Below the pieces are notes generated by a model. The model saw nothing but the letters and a program-made list of their open reading frames with translations, searched no databases and was not told the DNA's origin. Positions 42,344-50,272 of a DNA stretch of 64,000 nt are shown here, one piece after another; the stretch's first letter is position 1, and every line of letters starts with the position of its first letter. The translations under genes and the position numbers were made by a program. Source of the DNA: JANXLO01 sp038231295 (lineage in GTDB: Bacteria; Armatimonadota; Chthonomonadetes; Chthonomonadales; Chthonomonadaceae); the NCBI GenBank assembly GCA_038231295.1, contig JBBRLP010000002.1, positions 103,908 to 167,907 of the forward strand, given 5' to 3'.

Positions 42344-42784
42344 TCAGGCGTTTGCGATGCTCACATGGTTCATCACGTCACTCTCGCGTAACTTCAGCAC
42401 ATTCTCCACGCCCTCGGTCACTTTCCCAAAAACAGCATAGCCCATGTCCAGATGGGGTGTCGCTCGCAGCGTGAAGTAAAACTGACTCGATGCGCTATTG
42501 GGATCGGAAGAGCGGGCCATTGCGACTACCCCGGCAGCATCGTGCTTGAGCTGCGGCGTCACTTCCAGAGAGATCGTTTTGGGGGAACCGCCCAACCCTG
42601 TCCCTAAAGGATCACCTCCCTGTACGACAAATCCCTCGACGTAACGATGAAACGTCAGACCGTTGTAGAAACCTTTTTCAACAAGGCTGATGAAGTTCGC
42701 TGCTGTCTCCGGCGCGAGGTCTTCAAAAATTTCGAATTTGATAGGGCCTTTGGTTGTATCCATAACCGCAAATCGGTTTGCCAA
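42344..42784 (-). CDS. Peptidyl-prolyl cis-trans isomerase, cyclophilin type
   Basis: A 146-residue cytoplasmic cyclophilin (no signal peptide) that speeds proline isomerisation during protein folding. Family marks: 'KGPIKFEIFEDLAPETAANF', 'LTFHRYVEGFVVQGGDPLGT' (active-site Arg and Gln), 'GVVAMARSSDPNSASSQFYF' and 'YAVFGKVTEGVENVLKL'. The bacterial short form has the normal length. ATG 42784 is used; the next gene is divergent after about 270 bp. A minus-strand TAGAAT near 42848 could be its -10 box. Confidence 0.93.
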   Translation of the reverse strand: MANRFAVMDTTKGPIKFEIFEDLAPETAANFISLVEKGFYNGLTFHRYVEGFVVQGGDPLGTGLGGSPKTISLEVTPQLKHDAAGVVAMARSSDPNSASSQFYFTLRATPHLDMGYAVFGKVTEGVENVLKLRESDVMNHVSIANA

Positions 42785-43052
42785 TTCGTTTTATTCCTTC
42801 CTCAGTGGTTTTCAGGACGGCTGCTTTGCCTTTGCCGCTGTAGTAGATTCTAGCACATTCGCTTCGCTGGATGTACCGGGAAGAAAAATACATCCGCTGA
42901 GGCCGACATTGCGGAACAGCAGACCCCAATCTCCCGTCTAGCATCTGTACGAGCAGACACCTATCTTCATCATATCACTGTCAGAGACGTGTGGGCGCGT
43001 CCTGCGATAGGCGGGAAACCTCGATACCGGAACTTCCCAGAAGGAGCTGACG

Positions 43053-43535
43053 ATGCCTATTTCGATGCAAAACGGCAGGACACACAGAGTTACGGCCCTG
43101 CTGCTGTTGACCACATTCTCCGGGCCTTTACTGATGGGCTGTGGAGGGAGTAAACCGGAGGGGGCTTCCATGGCTCCCGTAGACGATACACGTACCACCT
43201 CCGCACAGCCTCCGCCTGCAATGGGAGCCGAGAAGCCGAAAACCGGGATGAGTACGAAGCAGAAGGTTGTGCTTCTTGCTGGCGCGGCTGCCCTGTTCTA
43301 TCTCTATCAGCACCATAAGAACGCGCAGGGCGAGACCGTCCAGTACTACAAGTCCAAAAATGGGCGTATCTACTACCGGGACAAAGACGGCAGGGCGCAC
43401 TACGTCACTGCGCCCGAAACCCCCATAGAAGTGGACCCGTCGGAGGCACAGAGCTACTCTAAGTATCGAGGCTACAACAACAGCACAAGCGGTGATGAAT
43501 TCGGTGGTTCGAATCTCCCACCTGGTCAAGATTGA
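43053..43535 (+). CDS. Lipoprotein of unknown function
   Basis: A 160-residue lipoprotein. The signal 'VTALLLLTTFSGPLLMGCGG' has lipobox LMGC (about residue 30). A second hydrophobic stretch ('KVVLLAGAAALFYLYQHH') may be a membrane helix. The C-terminal part is rich in Tyr and Lys ('VQYYKSKNGRIYYRDKDGRA', a repeat-like YY..k.GRiYYrdkdG). No family is recognised. ATG 43053 has AAGGAG 6 nt upstream. The next gene starts 10 bp after its stop, so the two form a small operon. Confidence 0.75.
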   Translation: MPISMQNGRTHRVTALLLLTTFSGPLLMGCGGSKPEGASMAPVDDTRTTSAQPPPAMGAEKPKTGMSTKQKVVLLAGAAALFYLYQHHKNAQGETVQYYKSKNGRIYYRDKDGRAHYVTAPETPIEVDPSEAQSYSKYRGYNNSTSGDEFGGSNLPPGQD

Positions 43536-43545
43536 GAGAAAAAAG

Positions 43546-43836
43546 ATGAACCTGGATTTCCTCTTGCAGTCCGTCAAGGATGTCGTGCAGCAGCATACTA
43601 GTCAGCAGTCGTCAGGACAGGGCGGTCTGGACCCCTCGGCATTGCTTGGTCAAATCGAAGGGCTGTTCACGCAACACGCCACCGCGACCAGGCAGAATCT
43701 GCCTTCTATCGGTCATGTCCTACCCGCCAGCCAGGACCCTCTGGGTGATCCCGCTGATCAGGAGTTTCGCAGGTTTGGCAATATCAAACCGGCGAGCGAA
43801 GACCCGCTTGGCGACCCGGCCGACCAGAGACGCTGA
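43546..43836 (+). CDS. Small hypothetical protein with a C-terminal tandem repeat
   Basis: A 96-residue hydrophilic protein. The N-terminal half is predicted helical ('NLDFLLQSVKDVVQQHTSQQ'). The C-terminal third contains 'PASQDPLGDPADQ' and, 22 residues later, 'PASEDPLGDPADQ'. No family is recognised and no signal is present. ATG 43546 follows GAGAGAAAAAAG, a weak ribosome site; the short gap to the upstream lipoprotein suggests translational coupling. Followed by a bidirectional terminator (43956-43993). Confidence 0.65.
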   Translation: MNLDFLLQSVKDVVQQHTSQQSSGQGGLDPSALLGQIEGLFTQHATATRQNLPSIGHVLPASQDPLGDPADQEFRRFGNIKPASEDPLGDPADQRR

Positions 43837-43955
43837 CAGCAACTAATTGTTAGTTAATCCGAGTTTTATCGTTTCAAAAGCCCTGATTGTTTCCGATTTG
43901 AGATCGCAGGCTTCGATGTCGAATGTATAAAACTTCAGTTAACTGACGACTAACG

Positions 43956-43993
43956 AAGAGCAGGCCACACTTCATCAAGTGTGGCCTGCTCTT
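43956..43993. terminator. Bidirectional terminator between convergent genes
   Basis: Perfect 17-bp stem (43956-43972 with 43977-43993) with loop CATC, between the plus-strand 96-residue protein and the minus-strand glyA. Short T tracts on both strands. Confidence 0.85.
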
Positions 43994-44011
43994 TGCTGTC
44001 TGTTGGTGGCG

Positions 44012-45415
44012 TCAGAAGTCTATTCCGGGAACGGGGAATTTGCCGCTTCCGCAGACTTCCAGAACCTCGCCGCGTATCTGCCGCAGTTTGGCTTCGTCGA
44101 AACTGAAGTCTTTGCCGCTCTTTGTCGCCGCTGCCGCCACGCGATCCATCCAGTCCGCAATCAAGACCATCTCCGGTTCTTTCATGCCGCGTGTTGTTAC
44201 GGCGGGCGTCCCGATACGCAGGCCGCTCGGAGAGAAGGGCTTTCGGGGATCGTTGGGAACCGTATTGAAGTTGGTCTCCAACCCGGCTTCGTAGAGGGCG
44301 CGGGCATAGGGTTTGCCGGGGATGCCGCGTGACCGCACCACATCCACCAGGATGAGATGGTTGTCGGTTCCTCCGGTGACCAGCGCGAAGCCGCGATCCA
44401 GCAGCGCCTGTGCCAGCGCCTTCGCGTTCGCCACGATCTGATGGGCATACTGCTGGAATTCGGCAGTGGCGGCTTCGCGGAAACAGACTGCGAGCGCGGC
44501 AATAGTATTGTTGTGCGGGCCGCCCTGCAGCGCGGGGATGATGGCCTTGTCAATTCTTTCGGGGAGCGTTTGAGACGGGTCGTCCTTCATCGGGCGGTTC
44601 TTGCAGAGAATAAAGCCTCCACGCGGCCCCCGGATGGCCTTGTGGCTGGTCGAGGTGACGACATCGGCATAGGGAACGGGGTCGGGATGGACTTTGCCGA
44701 CAATAAGACCGTTGATGTGTGCGATGTCGGCGACGAGATAGGCATCCACTTCATCCGCGATGGCGCGAAATTTCTCGAAGTCCCAGAAGCGCGGATAGGC
44801 GGTTCCTCCCGCGAAAATCACATTCGGGCGTTCCCGCAGCGCCAGGTCTCTAAGCTGGTCATAATCCAGCATCTGCGTGTCCGGGTTCATGCCCGTCACG
44901 CCCTGCTCCACATGGTAGCCGTAGGGAACGGATTTGTAGAAGACGCCGCTGAAATTCAGGCTATAGCCGTGCGTGAGATGGCCTCCGCTCTGGAGGTGCA
45001 TTCCCATGACCTTCTCACCGGGTTTCATCAGGGCAAAATAGGTGGCGAGGTTCGCAGGCGAGCCGCTGTAGGGCTGAACGTTCGCATGATCCGCGCCGAA
45101 AAGAGCCTTCGCACGATCACGCGCCAGGTTCTCGACTGCGTCCACCAGTTCGTTGCCCTCGTAATACCGCTTGCCGGGATAGCCTTCCGAATATTTATTG
45201 CAGAAGACGGTCGCCATCGCCTGGAGGACCGCCGAGGAGGTATAGTTCTCGCTGGGGATGAGGCGAATGATCTCGGTCTGACGCCGGGTCTCCTCAACCG
45301 TGAGTTCGTAAATTTCGGGATCTATCGAATGCAGAATCTCGAACTGAGAGGCGGCGGATACAAAGGGGTGTTCGGTCGAATTGTCGGACAGCGACGAAAG
45401 TTCAGTCAGGGACAT
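44012..45415 (-). CDS. glyA: Serine hydroxymethyltransferase
   Basis: A 467-residue PLP enzyme that interconverts serine and glycine while loading one-carbon units onto tetrahydrofolate. 'LIPSENYTSSAVLQAM', 'KYSEGYPGKRYYEGNELVD' and 'NVQPYSGSPANLATY' are standard. The PLP lysine is Lys259 in 'VVTSTSHKAIRGPRGGFIL' (the usual form is TTTTHKTLRGPRGG). The protein has about 25 extra residues at the N-terminus and is longer than the common bacterial form of about 415-430 residues. It has its own promoter (45498-45527) and a structured leader (45432-45476). Confidence 0.95.
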   Translation of the reverse strand: MSLTELSSLSDNSTEHPFVSAASQFEILHSIDPEIYELTVEETRRQTEIIRLIPSENYTSSAVLQAMATVFCNKYSEGYPGKRYYEGNELVDAVENLARDRAKALFGADHANVQPYSGSPANLATYFALMKPGEKVMGMHLQSGGHLTHGYSLNFSGVFYKSVPYGYHVEQGVTGMNPDTQMLDYDQLRDLALRERPNVIFAGGTAYPRFWDFEKFRAIADEVDAYLVADIAHINGLIVGKVHPDPVPYADVVTSTSHKAIRGPRGGFILCKNRPMKDDPSQTLPERIDKAIIPALQGGPHNNTIAALAVCFREAATAEFQQYAHQIVANAKALAQALLDRGFALVTGGTDNHLILVDVVRSRGIPGKPYARALYEAGLETNFNTVPNDPRKPFSPSGLRIGTPAVTTRGMKEPEMVLIADWMDRVAAAATKSGKDFSFDEAKLRQIRGEVLEVCGSGKFPVPGIDF

Positions 45416-45431
45416 GGGGGTCTTTTCTCCT

Positions 45432-45476
45432 TACAGCAGGCCACGCAAAGAGAGCGGCATCGCCTCTGTGACCTTT
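45432..45476 (-). promoter_or_regulatory. Structured leader hairpin of glyA
   Basis: In the roughly 75-nt leader, minus-strand AGGTCAC (5' side) pairs with GTGGCCT (3' side, one G-U), with an inner AGAG/CTCT stem closing a GC-rich loop. It sits about 20 nt before the ATG. I do not recognise it as a known glycine, THF or SAM riboswitch. Confidence 0.35.
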
Positions 45477-45497
45477 CGCCCGGGGTGCAGGAGATGA

Positions 45498-45527
45498 ATT
45501 GTACCCGGCCTGATGTCCGCGTGTCAA
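45498..45527 (-). promoter_or_regulatory. glyA promoter
   Basis: Minus-strand TTGACA (45522-45527), 18-bp spacer, TACAAT (45498-45503). It is divergent from the tRNA promoter that begins 20 bp away. Confidence 0.75.
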
Positions 45528-45547
45528 TCGAAATTGGGCCGCCACTC

Positions 45548-45576
45548 TTGACACGTTGGAAGGAGACTGGTAAACT
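45548..45576 (+). promoter_or_regulatory. Promoter of the tRNA with CAT anticodon
   Basis: TTGACA (45548-45553), 17-bp spacer, TAAACT (45571-45576), 18 bp before the mature tRNA. Confidence 0.75.
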
Positions 45577-45594
45577 GTGGAGGTAGTTCGTTGA

Positions 45595-45666
45595 GGGCCC
45601 ATAGCTCAGCGGCAGAGCGCCCGGCTCATAACTGGTTGGTTGCAGGTTCGAATCCTGCTGGGCCCA
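45595..45666 (+). tRNA. tRNA with CAT anticodon (elongator Met, or Ile2 if lysidine-modified)
   Basis: Acceptor GGGCCCA/TGGGCCC (45595-45601, 45659-45665), discriminator A. D-arm GCTC/GAGC, anticodon loop CTCATAA (CAT at 45627-45629), T-arm GCAGG/CCTGC around TTCGAAT. The first acceptor pair is G-C, so it is not an initiator tRNA. The anticodon stem has a C-T mismatch at its outer end. No 3' CCA is encoded. Met and Ile2 cannot be told apart by eye. Confidence 0.9.
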
Positions 45667-46000
45667 TACGAAAGTGAGAAGCAAGAACCTTAGCGTCCGC
45701 TCGGTTGTGAAAAAAATCGCAAAGACTCTTGCACTCTTCCGCACTTTTGTGTTATTCTATTCCACAAGTAACCTGCTCCCTCCCCACGAGGGGAGAGAGT
45801 ATCGCCCGTTCCTCCTACAGCCGCAATGCATCGCTGCTCGCGGTCTCGCTTCATTCGGTCGCCCAGACGCTTCCCGTTCACAGCCAACGCCACGCACTCG
45901 CCATCCTTGTCCGTCTTCTCATTCCGCTGGAGGACTAGGCTGTCATATCTAGGTGGCGTTCGCTGTATGCTTTCATGGCCTGGCAGCCAGGAAAATACCA
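45667..46000. other. Intergenic region before the TolB-like gene
   Basis: 334 bp. TTGCAC followed 17-19 bp later by a TTATTCT-type box (about 45731-45759) may be a promoter. A CTCCC...GGGGAG dyad lies near 45776-45793. Open frames in both directions have no recognisable family and are not called. Confidence 0.35.
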
Positions 46001-47122
46001 ATGACCAAATCAATCTCTCGCCGCCTTCTCGCAATGCTCTGCATTGCAACCGCCTCGGGCAGCCTGCTGGCGTTCTCGCGAACTCAGGGACACACGGTCG
46101 CGCACATCCCGCAGATTGCGGCGCTGCACGATCCGATGGAGAGACATCTGGCGAATGTGCGCCAACTGACTTTTGGCGGGCAGAACGCGGAAGCCTATTT
46201 CAGCGCGGACGGCAAGCGGCTGATTTTTCAAAGCACCCGTGATAACTACGAATGCGATCAGCAGTACGTCATGAACATTGATGGCAGCGACGTTCACCGG
46301 GTGAGTACGGGAACGGGGCGAACGACCTGCGGCCTCTGGATGGATCACGATCTGCGTCTGCTTTTCTCATCTACGCACGGTTCTGATCCGGCCCCGCCGC
46401 CAAAACCCGACTATTCCAAAGGCTACGTATGGCCGGTCTATCCGACCTATCGCATCTATACCGCAAAGCCTGATGGCACGGATATGAAGCCTCTCTTCCC
46501 GAAACAACTCAAACCGGGCGAGACAGTAGGCTACAATGCGGAATCGGTACTGTCACCGGATGGGAAGCGGATCGTATTTACGAGTGATCGAGGTGGTGAC
46601 CTGGACATCTGGATCATGAACAGCGATGGAACGCACCCGAAGCAGTTGACCCATACGCTTGGCTATGACGGTGGCCCCTGGTGGTCGCCGGATGGCAAGA
46701 AAATCGCTTTTCGGGCCTATCATCCCGAGACGCCGGAAGAGATCAGCGACTACAAGAATCTGCTGGCGCAGCACCTGATCCGCCCTACGACGCTTGACCT
46801 TTATGTGATGAACGCGGACGGATCGCATACGCGCCGCCTGACAGACAACCGCAAAGAGAATATTGCCAGTTTCGCGCCGAGCTGGACACCTGATGGTAGG
46901 GGGCTTGTATTTGCCTCCAACCGGGAAGACCCGAAACGCCGGAAATTTGAGGTTTATCGAATGAACCTCGATGGCACCGGCACAGAACGCATCACCTACG
47001 GGGATCAGTTCGACGGGTTTCCCAACTTCAGCCCGGACGGCAAGCAGTTTGTCTGGGCGTCTAATCGGAATGGCAAACAGCCGCATGAGACCAACATCTT
47101 TATCGCGGAATGGGTTCCCTAG
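46001..47122 (+). CDS. TolB-like beta-propeller (WD40-like PD40 repeats), exported
   Basis: A 373-residue protein with a signal peptide ('ISRRLLAMLCIATASGSLLA'). At least five PD40 blades follow: 'AEAYFSADGKRLIFQSTRDN', 'SVLSPDGKRIVFTSDRGGDL', 'GPWWSPDGKKIAFRAYHPE', 'APSWTPDGRGLVFASNREDP' and 'FPNFSPDGKQFVWASNRNGK'. The propeller resembles the C-terminal part of TolB, but the TolB N-terminal domain and a Tol operon are missing, so it is probably a periplasmic binding or scaffold protein of unknown partner. ATG 46001 has AGGA 10 nt upstream. Confidence 0.88.
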   Translation: MTKSISRRLLAMLCIATASGSLLAFSRTQGHTVAHIPQIAALHDPMERHLANVRQLTFGGQNAEAYFSADGKRLIFQSTRDNYECDQQYVMNIDGSDVHRVSTGTGRTTCGLWMDHDLRLLFSSTHGSDPAPPPKPDYSKGYVWPVYPTYRIYTAKPDGTDMKPLFPKQLKPGETVGYNAESVLSPDGKRIVFTSDRGGDLDIWIMNSDGTHPKQLTHTLGYDGGPWWSPDGKKIAFRAYHPETPEEISDYKNLLAQHLIRPTTLDLYVMNADGSHTRRLTDNRKENIASFAPSWTPDGRGLVFASNREDPKRRKFEVYRMNLDGTGTERITYGDQFDGFPNFSPDGKQFVWASNRNGKQPHETNIFIAEWVP

Positions 47123-47191
47123 CGAGCAGGGAAACTCAGCGGGAATGCTCAGGGTGACCTCGCAATTTCAGGGGAGGTGCTGACAGGGATT

Positions 47192-47677
47192 ATGTTAGAC
47201 GAAATGAAATCGCTTCTGGCCGCACGTTACGGAGATCGCTGGCTCAACAGCGTGAACAATCAAAACGGATTTGCCGAGGACCTGACGATCCCCGAAAAAG
47301 AATCCACACGCATCAGCCGCAAGTTCGGACTGCTCGGGAGGGGGATGTTCGTCTCGAATGAGACGGAGATCGTCGCCCGCTACGAAGTCATCAAACCAGC
47401 CTCTACGCTCTTCGACCTCGACGCCGTCTTTTATGCCTGGTGGGGGTCGCGAGCCTCGGAAAATATCTGCTATATTCAGCGTGAAATCGCTGACGACGAG
47501 GTCATCTATCATTTTATAACCGGCACTCCGACTCACGGACACAGCGGCAGAATCATTCTCCTCGGGCGGCAGGTGCGGGACGTGATTCACAAGCGCTGGG
47601 AGCGACGACTTCGCAAGCTCTCGGAGACCGAACCTGCCCTTCCGCAGTTGTCCGCCGATTCGTCCGCGAGCAACTGA
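47192..47677 (+). CDS. Conserved-looking hypothetical protein
   Basis: A 161-residue cytoplasmic protein, no signal or membrane helix. The central part is beta-rich ('NETEIVARYEVIKPASTLFD', 'ENICYIQREIADDEVIYHFI', then 'GRIILLGRQVRDVI') and the C-terminal tail is basic, then Ser/Ala-rich. I do not recognise the family. ATG 47192 has AGGGA 4 nt upstream; a GTG at 47177 is an alternative. It lies between the TolB-like gene (69 bp upstream) and the HIT gene (37 bp downstream), all on the plus strand, so they may share a transcript. Confidence 0.6.
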   Translation: MLDEMKSLLAARYGDRWLNSVNNQNGFAEDLTIPEKESTRISRKFGLLGRGMFVSNETEIVARYEVIKPASTLFDLDAVFYAWWGSRASENICYIQREIADDEVIYHFITGTPTHGHSGRIILLGRQVRDVIHKRWERRLRKLSETEPALPQLSADSSASN

Positions 47678-47714
47678 GCGCAGACAGGGACGTTCACGGG
47701 AACCGAGGTGAAGA

Positions 47715-48056
47715 ATGCCAGCGGAGTGTGTTTTCTGTAGAATAGCGCGGCATGAGATACCGGTCACGCCGCTTTATGAGGATGACGAGTTCCTGGCATT
47801 CCATGACATGAATTCGCAGGCGCCTGTGCATGTTCTGGTGATACCGAGACTACATCTGGCCTCTCTCCTGGAAGCGCAGGATGCTGGCCTGCTCGGACGT
47901 GGCCTGATGGCCCTTACGGCGACAGCGCGGCTCCTTGGCATCGCTGACTCCGGTTTCCGCGTCGTCGTCAACTGTGGCGAGGACGGAGGACAGACCGTTC
48001 CTCATCTGCACTTTCATCTGCTCGGCGGGCGCTTCATGCAGTGGCCTCCGGGGTAG
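47715..48056 (+). CDS. HIT-family (histidine triad) nucleotide-binding protein
   Basis: A 113-residue HIT protein of the HINT branch, which hydrolyses adenosine 5'-phosphoramidate-type substrates. 'ECVFCRIARHEIPVTPLYED' is the family start with a C-x2-C. The histidine triad is 'PHLHFHLLGGR' (His-x-His-x-His) near the C-terminus, and 'VNCGEDGGQTVPHLHFH' is the HINT-type lead-in. ATG 47715; a GAGGTGAAG sequence lies 5-10 nt upstream. Followed by a strong terminator. Confidence 0.93.
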   Translation: MPAECVFCRIARHEIPVTPLYEDDEFLAFHDMNSQAPVHVLVIPRLHLASLLEAQDAGLLGRGLMALTATARLLGIADSGFRVVVNCGEDGGQTVPHLHFHLLGGRFMQWPPG

Positions 48057-48079
48057 ACTATCAATCGCAATTCATTCTT

Positions 48080-48120
48080 AACGGCGGGAAGAGGTCTGTT
48101 CCTCTTCCCACCGTTTTTTA
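48080..48120 (+). terminator. Rho-independent terminator after the HIT gene
   Basis: AACGG-c-GGGAAGAGG pairs with CCTCTTCCC-a-CCGTT (48080-48115) with one mismatch and a 6-nt loop, followed by a T-rich run. It also separates the convergent dehydrogenase gene. Confidence 0.85.
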
Positions 48121-48124
48121 TTTT

Positions 48125-49681
48125 TTACCAACGTTCGCAGACGGATTTTGCCTGGAGGAAGAGACCGAGGTAATCTCTGCCGCCAGCCTTGCTGTCTGTG
48201 CCCGAGAGATTGAAGCCTCCGAAGGGCTGTACGTCTACGAGCGCCCCCGTACATTTGCGATTGAGATAGAGGTTGCCAACATGGTACTCATGCCGGGCGC
48301 GTTCGAGATGGTCGCGACTGTTGGAGTAGAGCGCTCCGGTGAGTCCATAGGCGGTATCGTTGGCGATCTCCAGCGCGTGATCGAAGTTGTCAGCGCGGAG
48401 GACGGCCAGAACGGGGCCGAATATCTCCTCCTGTTCGATGCGTGCGCCGGGGGCTACGTCCGCGATGATGGTGGGATGAATGAAGTAGCCGCCCTCCTGG
48501 TTCGGTTCGTCCCGTTGCCCTCCAAGAACGATACGGCCTTCGCTCGCACCGAGTGCGATGTAGGAGATGATCTTATTGAAGGCGTCTCCATCAATGACGG
48601 CTCCCATGAAGTTGTTCTGCTGCACGGGATCGCCGATGGTCAGCCTGGAAGCGCGTTCGACGACCTTCTCCAGCAGGGTATCGTAGACGCGGGTATGGGC
48701 GATGAGGCGAGAACAGGCAGAGCATTTCTGACCTTGAAAACCGAAGGCCGAGTCCACAACTCCCTGCGCGACCGCGTCGAGATTCACGTCCTCATCCACA
48801 ACGATAGCGTCTTTGCCGCCCATCTCCAGGATGCCGCGCTTGATCCATTTTTGTCCGGTCTGGTGGGTCGCGAGGCGCTGGTTGATGTGCAGTCCCACAT
48901 CGCGGCTACCGGTGAAGCAGACGAAACGGACGCCGGGATGTCCGGTCAGTTTCTCGCCGACGATCTCGCCCGGCCCCGGCAGGAAGTTGATGACTCCCGG
49001 CGGGAATCCCACCGATTCCAGAATCTCAAAGAATCGGGCGGCGATGACGGGCGTCTGCTCGGCAGGCTTGAGAATGACGGTGTTTCCGGTGACGGCGGCG
49101 GCGACGGTCATTCCCGCCATGATTGCCAGTGGGAAGTTCCAGGGGGAGATGACCGCCGCGACTCCGAGTGGGCAGTAGCGGATTTCGTTCTCTTCGCCGG
49201 AGAAGAAGGTAGTGGGGTGAGGCGCTCCCCAGCGGATCGCTTCGCGGGCATAGAACTCCAGAAAATCAATCGCTTCTGCCGCGTCGGCGTAGGCTTCCAG
49301 CCAGTTCTTGCTCGACTCGTAGACCATCCACGCGGAAAACTCATAGATGCGGCGGCGCAAGATAGCCGCGACTTTGACGAGATAACGGGCGCGGACTTCG
49401 GGCGGAGTGACAGACCAGGTTTTGAACGCCTCCGTCGCGACTTCTACGGCGTGGTCAACGTCGGCTTCGTTGGCGTCGCTGACATGGCCGATAATCTGGG
49501 ACAGTTTCGCGGGATTGCGGCTGATGGTCTGTTTGTCGCGGTCAATGCGTTCGCCGCCGATGATGACCGGATAGGTCTTTCCCAGTTCCCTGCCGACCCG
49601 AGCCAGCGCCTCTTCCATACGGTGGCGCGGAGTCTCCTCCGCAAAATTGACATAAGGTTCATTCTTGAAGGGAGTGAACAT
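48125..49681 (-). CDS. pruA: L-glutamate gamma-semialdehyde dehydrogenase (1-pyrroline-5-carboxylate dehydrogenase)
   Basis: A 518-residue aldehyde dehydrogenase for the second step of proline breakdown, oxidising glutamate semialdehyde to glutamate with NAD. 'AAVISPWNFPLAIMAGMTVA', 'VILKPAEQTPVIAARFFEIL' and 'VRFVCFTGSRDVG' are the NAD-binding motifs. Glu286 ('LEMGGKDAIVV') and catalytic Cys320 ('FGFQGQKCSACSR') are in place. The N-terminus 'FKNEPYVNF' and the C-terminal 'QPFGGFNLSGTDSKAGG' are typical of monofunctional RocA/PruA. No proline dehydrogenase gene is adjacent. Confidence 0.93.
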   Translation of the reverse strand: MFTPFKNEPYVNFAEETPRHRMEEALARVGRELGKTYPVIIGGERIDRDKQTISRNPAKLSQIIGHVSDANEADVDHAVEVATEAFKTWSVTPPEVRARYLVKVAAILRRRIYEFSAWMVYESSKNWLEAYADAAEAIDFLEFYAREAIRWGAPHPTTFFSGEENEIRYCPLGVAAVISPWNFPLAIMAGMTVAAAVTGNTVILKPAEQTPVIAARFFEILESVGFPPGVINFLPGPGEIVGEKLTGHPGVRFVCFTGSRDVGLHINQRLATHQTGQKWIKRGILEMGGKDAIVVDEDVNLDAVAQGVVDSAFGFQGQKCSACSRLIAHTRVYDTLLEKVVERASRLTIGDPVQQNNFMGAVIDGDAFNKIISYIALGASEGRIVLGGQRDEPNQEGGYFIHPTIIADVAPGARIEQEEIFGPVLAVLRADNFDHALEIANDTAYGLTGALYSNSRDHLERARHEYHVGNLYLNRKCTGALVDVQPFGGFNLSGTDSKAGGRDYLGLFLQAKSVCERW

Positions 49682-49748
49682 AGGGGTCCTCTTTCTCTCG
49701 GTAGGGTACGCAGAATAACATACGTTCCGGATGCCAGCCCGGTTGCCA

Positions 49749-50135
49749 TCAATCGGCTGTCCTCGCGATTTGGTCGGGGTAGCTCACACGGTAACGTTGC
49801 CCGACGGCTACCTGTTTTTGACGGAGCGTACCCTCAGACAGTTCCAGCACGGACTTTGCGCCGCGCACCGGCCCCGCAATCCGCCAGGGAGCCAGACTCG
49901 TCACGATGCGGACGACGCGGCAGTCACTGTCCAGGAACACGATATCGAGCGGGAAGCGGACGAAGCCGGTATGGATGCTGTTGCAGCGCGGAATTAACAG
50001 TCCGGTGTCCGCAGGCAGCGACGGTCTGCCCATCAGCCCGACCGTCTGCGCCCAGAGGGTTCGGGCGATTTCCAGTTTCGGAACGATAACCCGGCCTGTC
50101 TCTGCCTCTGTAAACTGTGCTATCGGGGATTTCAT
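49749..50135 (-). CDS. DUF192 family protein
   Basis: A 128-residue protein of the DUF192 (UPF0127) family, small beta-barrel proteins of unknown role. 'IARTLWAQTVGLMGRPSLPA' matches the family 'A.T...R..GLMgR..L...GLL', and 'CNSIHTGFVRFPLDIVFLD' its second signature (normally 'm.sIHT.fMrfpiDvvFld'). The C-terminal 'VLELSEGTLRQKQVAVGQRY' also fits. No ribosome site is obvious before ATG 50135; the frame is open to 50234, so the start is uncertain. Divergent from the S10 peptidase gene. Confidence 0.85.
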   Translation of the reverse strand: MKSPIAQFTEAETGRVIVPKLEIARTLWAQTVGLMGRPSLPADTGLLIPRCNSIHTGFVRFPLDIVFLDSDCRVVRIVTSLAPWRIAGPVRGAKSVLELSEGTLRQKQVAVGQRYRVSYPDQIARTAD

Positions 50136-50272
50136 GGCAGCAGGTTCGGCTTCCCGTATACAGATACCTGCCTTGCCCGTTCCTGGAGGCTTGACAAGCG
50201 GCTGTTCGGCAACTATAATGCCTCTTGTCTCCAACCAAATTCAGGGGACGAGACATAGCAAAGGGGAGTGTC

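Noticed and set aside
45432..45476. glyA leader as a known glycine or THF riboswitch
   Set aside because: The leader is too short and lacks the conserved cores of these classes as I know them, so it is reported only as an unassigned hairpin.
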